From the NCBI GenBank assembly GCA_029063275.1, contig JAIDOO010000237.1:1-6262 (forward strand): 6,262 bases of DNA, written 5' to 3'. Source of the stretch: Clostridia bacterium. Its GTDB lineage: Bacteria; Bacillota; Clostridia; Christensenellales; Borkfalkiaceae. A program made the position numbers and the translations under genes. This document shows, one piece after another, positions 5,359-6,262 of the stretch. Position 1 is the first letter of the stretch, and the number at the start of each line of letters is the position of its first letter. The notes beneath the pieces are model-generated. The model saw only the letters and a program-made list of their open reading frames with translations, was not told the DNA's origin and did no database searches.

Positions 5359-5751
5359 ATGACAGATCCTATAGCAGATATGCTCACCCGCATCAGAAAT
5401 GCGATTATGGTAAATAAAGACACGGTTGAGGTTCCCTCATCCAACATGAAGAAAGCTATCGCAAAGATTATGCTTGACGAAGGCTACATCTCCGACTACA
5501 AGCTGGTCGAAGACGGCTATAACGGCGTAATCGAGATAAGCCTCAAATACGCAGGCAAAGGTAAGTCGGTTATCAACGGACTTAAAAGGGTTTCCAAGCC
5601 CGGCTTAAGAGCTTACGCAGGCGTTGAAGATATGCCCAAAGTTTTAAACGGACTCGGCATTGCGATAGTTTCCACCAACAAAGGAATTATGACAGATAAG
5701 CAGGCAAAAGCCGCAAACGTCGGCGGCGAAGTGCTTTGCTATATCTGGTAA
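5359..5751 (+). CDS. rpsH: Small-subunit ribosomal protein S8 (uS8)
   Basis: S8 binds 16S helix 21 and organises the 30S central domain; in E. coli it represses spc-operon translation at the rplE start. The 130-residue product begins [14 protein letters not shown] and has [20 protein letters not shown] (25-44) in the first domain. The second domain has [15 protein letters not shown] (74-88), [19 protein letters not shown] (95-113, the S8 signature) and the conserved end GGEVLCYIW. The start has one of the weaker ribosome-binding sites here: AGAGG at 5345-5349, 9 bases from the ATG, overlapping the last A of the rpsZ TAA. I did not identify an S8 target at the rplX-rplE junction, which is only 11 bases. 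Confidence 0.98.
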   Translation: MTDPIADMLTRIRNAIMVNKDTVEVPSSNMKKAIAKIMLDEGYISDYKLVEDGYNGVIEISLKYAGKGKSVINGLKRVSKPGLRAYAGVEDMPKVLNGLGIAIVSTNKGIMTDKQAKAANVGGEVLCYIW

Positions 5752-5757
5752 GGAGGT
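5749..5757 (+). promoter_or_regulatory. Near-perfect Shine-Dalgarno for rplF (TAAGGAGGT)
   Basis: The rpsH stop is the first three bases of a nine-base match to the 16S 3' end, the longest in the window. The AGGAGG core ends 9 bases before ATG 5766. It fixes the rplF start and predicts efficient loading. Confidence 0.85.
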
Positions 5758-5765
5758 AATTTAGT

Positions 5766-6262
5766 ATGTCAAGAATAGGTAAATTACCCGTAGTTGTTCC
5801 CGCAGGCGTTACCATCACCTTTGAAAACGGACTTCTTACCGTCAAAGGCGCAAAGGGCACGCTCACCCAGAAGGTAGTGGGAAAAATCGATATCAAGGTT
5901 GAAGGCAACGAAGCTCACGTCGTTAAAACCGACGAAAGCGAAAACGCAAAGCACGGTCTTTACCGCGCGCTCCTTCACAATATGGTAACGGGCGTAACCG
6001 AAGGTTATTCCAAAGCCCTTACCGTTCACGGCGTCGGCTGGAAGGTTGCAAAGCAGGGCAACAAGGTCGTACTTAACGTAGGCTTTTCTCACCCCGTTGA
6101 CTTCACCGAACCCGCAGGCATCAAAATCGACTGCCCCACCCCCAACGAAATCGTTGTTTCGGGCATAGACAAAACCTTGGTCGGTCAGGTTGCCGCGGAT
6201 ATACGCAAAATAAGAATTCCCGAACCCTACCACGGTTACGGCATCGCCTATAAGGACGAAGT
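5766..6262 (+). CDS. rplF: Large-subunit ribosomal protein L6 (uL6), 3' end cut by window edge
   Basis: L6 binds 23S helix 97 near the sarcin-ricin loop and the factor-binding region. The window shows 165 full codons without a stop; the family is about 175-185 residues, so only a short C-terminus is missing. It begins MSRIGKLPVVVPAGV, has TVKGAKGTLTQ (25-35), NMVTGVTEGY (72-81), LNVGFSHPV (103-111), GIDKTLVGQVAADIRKIR (133-150) and then PEPYHGYGI (152-160). That last motif is normally PxxYKGKGI, so His156 and Tyr158 replace two lysines. GVGWKV (89-94) also replaces the usual GVGYRA. The frame is intact and the start has an excellent ribosome-binding site. Truncation is only by the window edge. 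Confidence 0.96.
   Translation, partial: MSRIGKLPVVVPAGVTITFENGLLTVKGAKGTLTQKVVGKIDIKVEGNEAHVVKTDESENAKHGLYRALLHNMVTGVTEGYSKALTVHGVGWKVAKQGNKVVLNVGFSHPVDFTEPAGIKIDCPTPNEIVVSGIDKTLVGQVAADIRKIRIPEPYHGYGIAYKDE

Noticed and set aside
5784..6233. 149-residue minus-strand open frame over rplF
   Set aside because: It is antisense to clear L6 coding sequence and has no recognisable protein features. The real frame here is the + strand one running off the window end.

Overview
The window is a stretch of the bacterial S10-spc ribosomal-protein cluster, all on the + strand. It holds fourteen gene starts plus the tail of a fifteenth gene: rplD (3' end), rplW, rplB, rpsS, rplV, rpsC, rplP, rpmC, rpsQ, then a 241-base gap, then rplN, rplX, rplE, rpsZ (zinc-type rpsN), rpsH and rplF (cut by the right edge). 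Gene order, the short four-cysteine S14, the 144-residue L16 and the B. subtilis-like L2 motif [12 protein letters not shown] point to a Firmicutes/Clostridia-type genome. Base composition is moderate, with many GGC, CCC and ACC codons. I cannot place it to genus; an uncultured gut-type Clostridia lineage is a guess.

Left block (1-3514, S10-operon part): rplD to rpsQ are packed with junctions from an 11-base overlap to a 14-base gap. They encode 50S proteins L4, L23, L2, L22, L16, L29 and 30S proteins S19, S3, S17. Right block (3756-6262, spc-operon part): L14, L24, L5, S14, S8 and L6, with gaps of 10-14 bases. All fourteen stops seen are TAA and all chosen starts are ATG. In eight of the fourteen junctions the stop is fused to the next Shine-Dalgarno sequence as TAAGGAG, which favours translational coupling and balanced subunit output.

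The part that genes do not explain is the rpsQ-rplN gap (3515-3755). It lies exactly at the boundary where E. coli separates its S10 and spc operons. It holds a hairpin just after the rpsQ stop, a second long imperfect hairpin ending in TTTT, an A/T-rich stretch with a weak promoter-like pair, and a 66-base structure closed by a perfect 7-bp stem. It may be a transcription-unit break with a structured leader for rplN, a readthrough control element, or an inserted palindromic repeat. The sequence alone does not decide.

Protein-level oddities are modest: L24 has a four-cysteine zinc ribbon and a roughly 40-residue Lys/Ala/Glu-rich tail; L5 has SSGLG where NMGVG-like is usual; L6 has YHGYG where YKGKG is usual; S17 has Lys for Pro in its signature. 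No mobile element, tRNA, rRNA or CRISPR array was recognised, and I see no convincing new multi-gene system.
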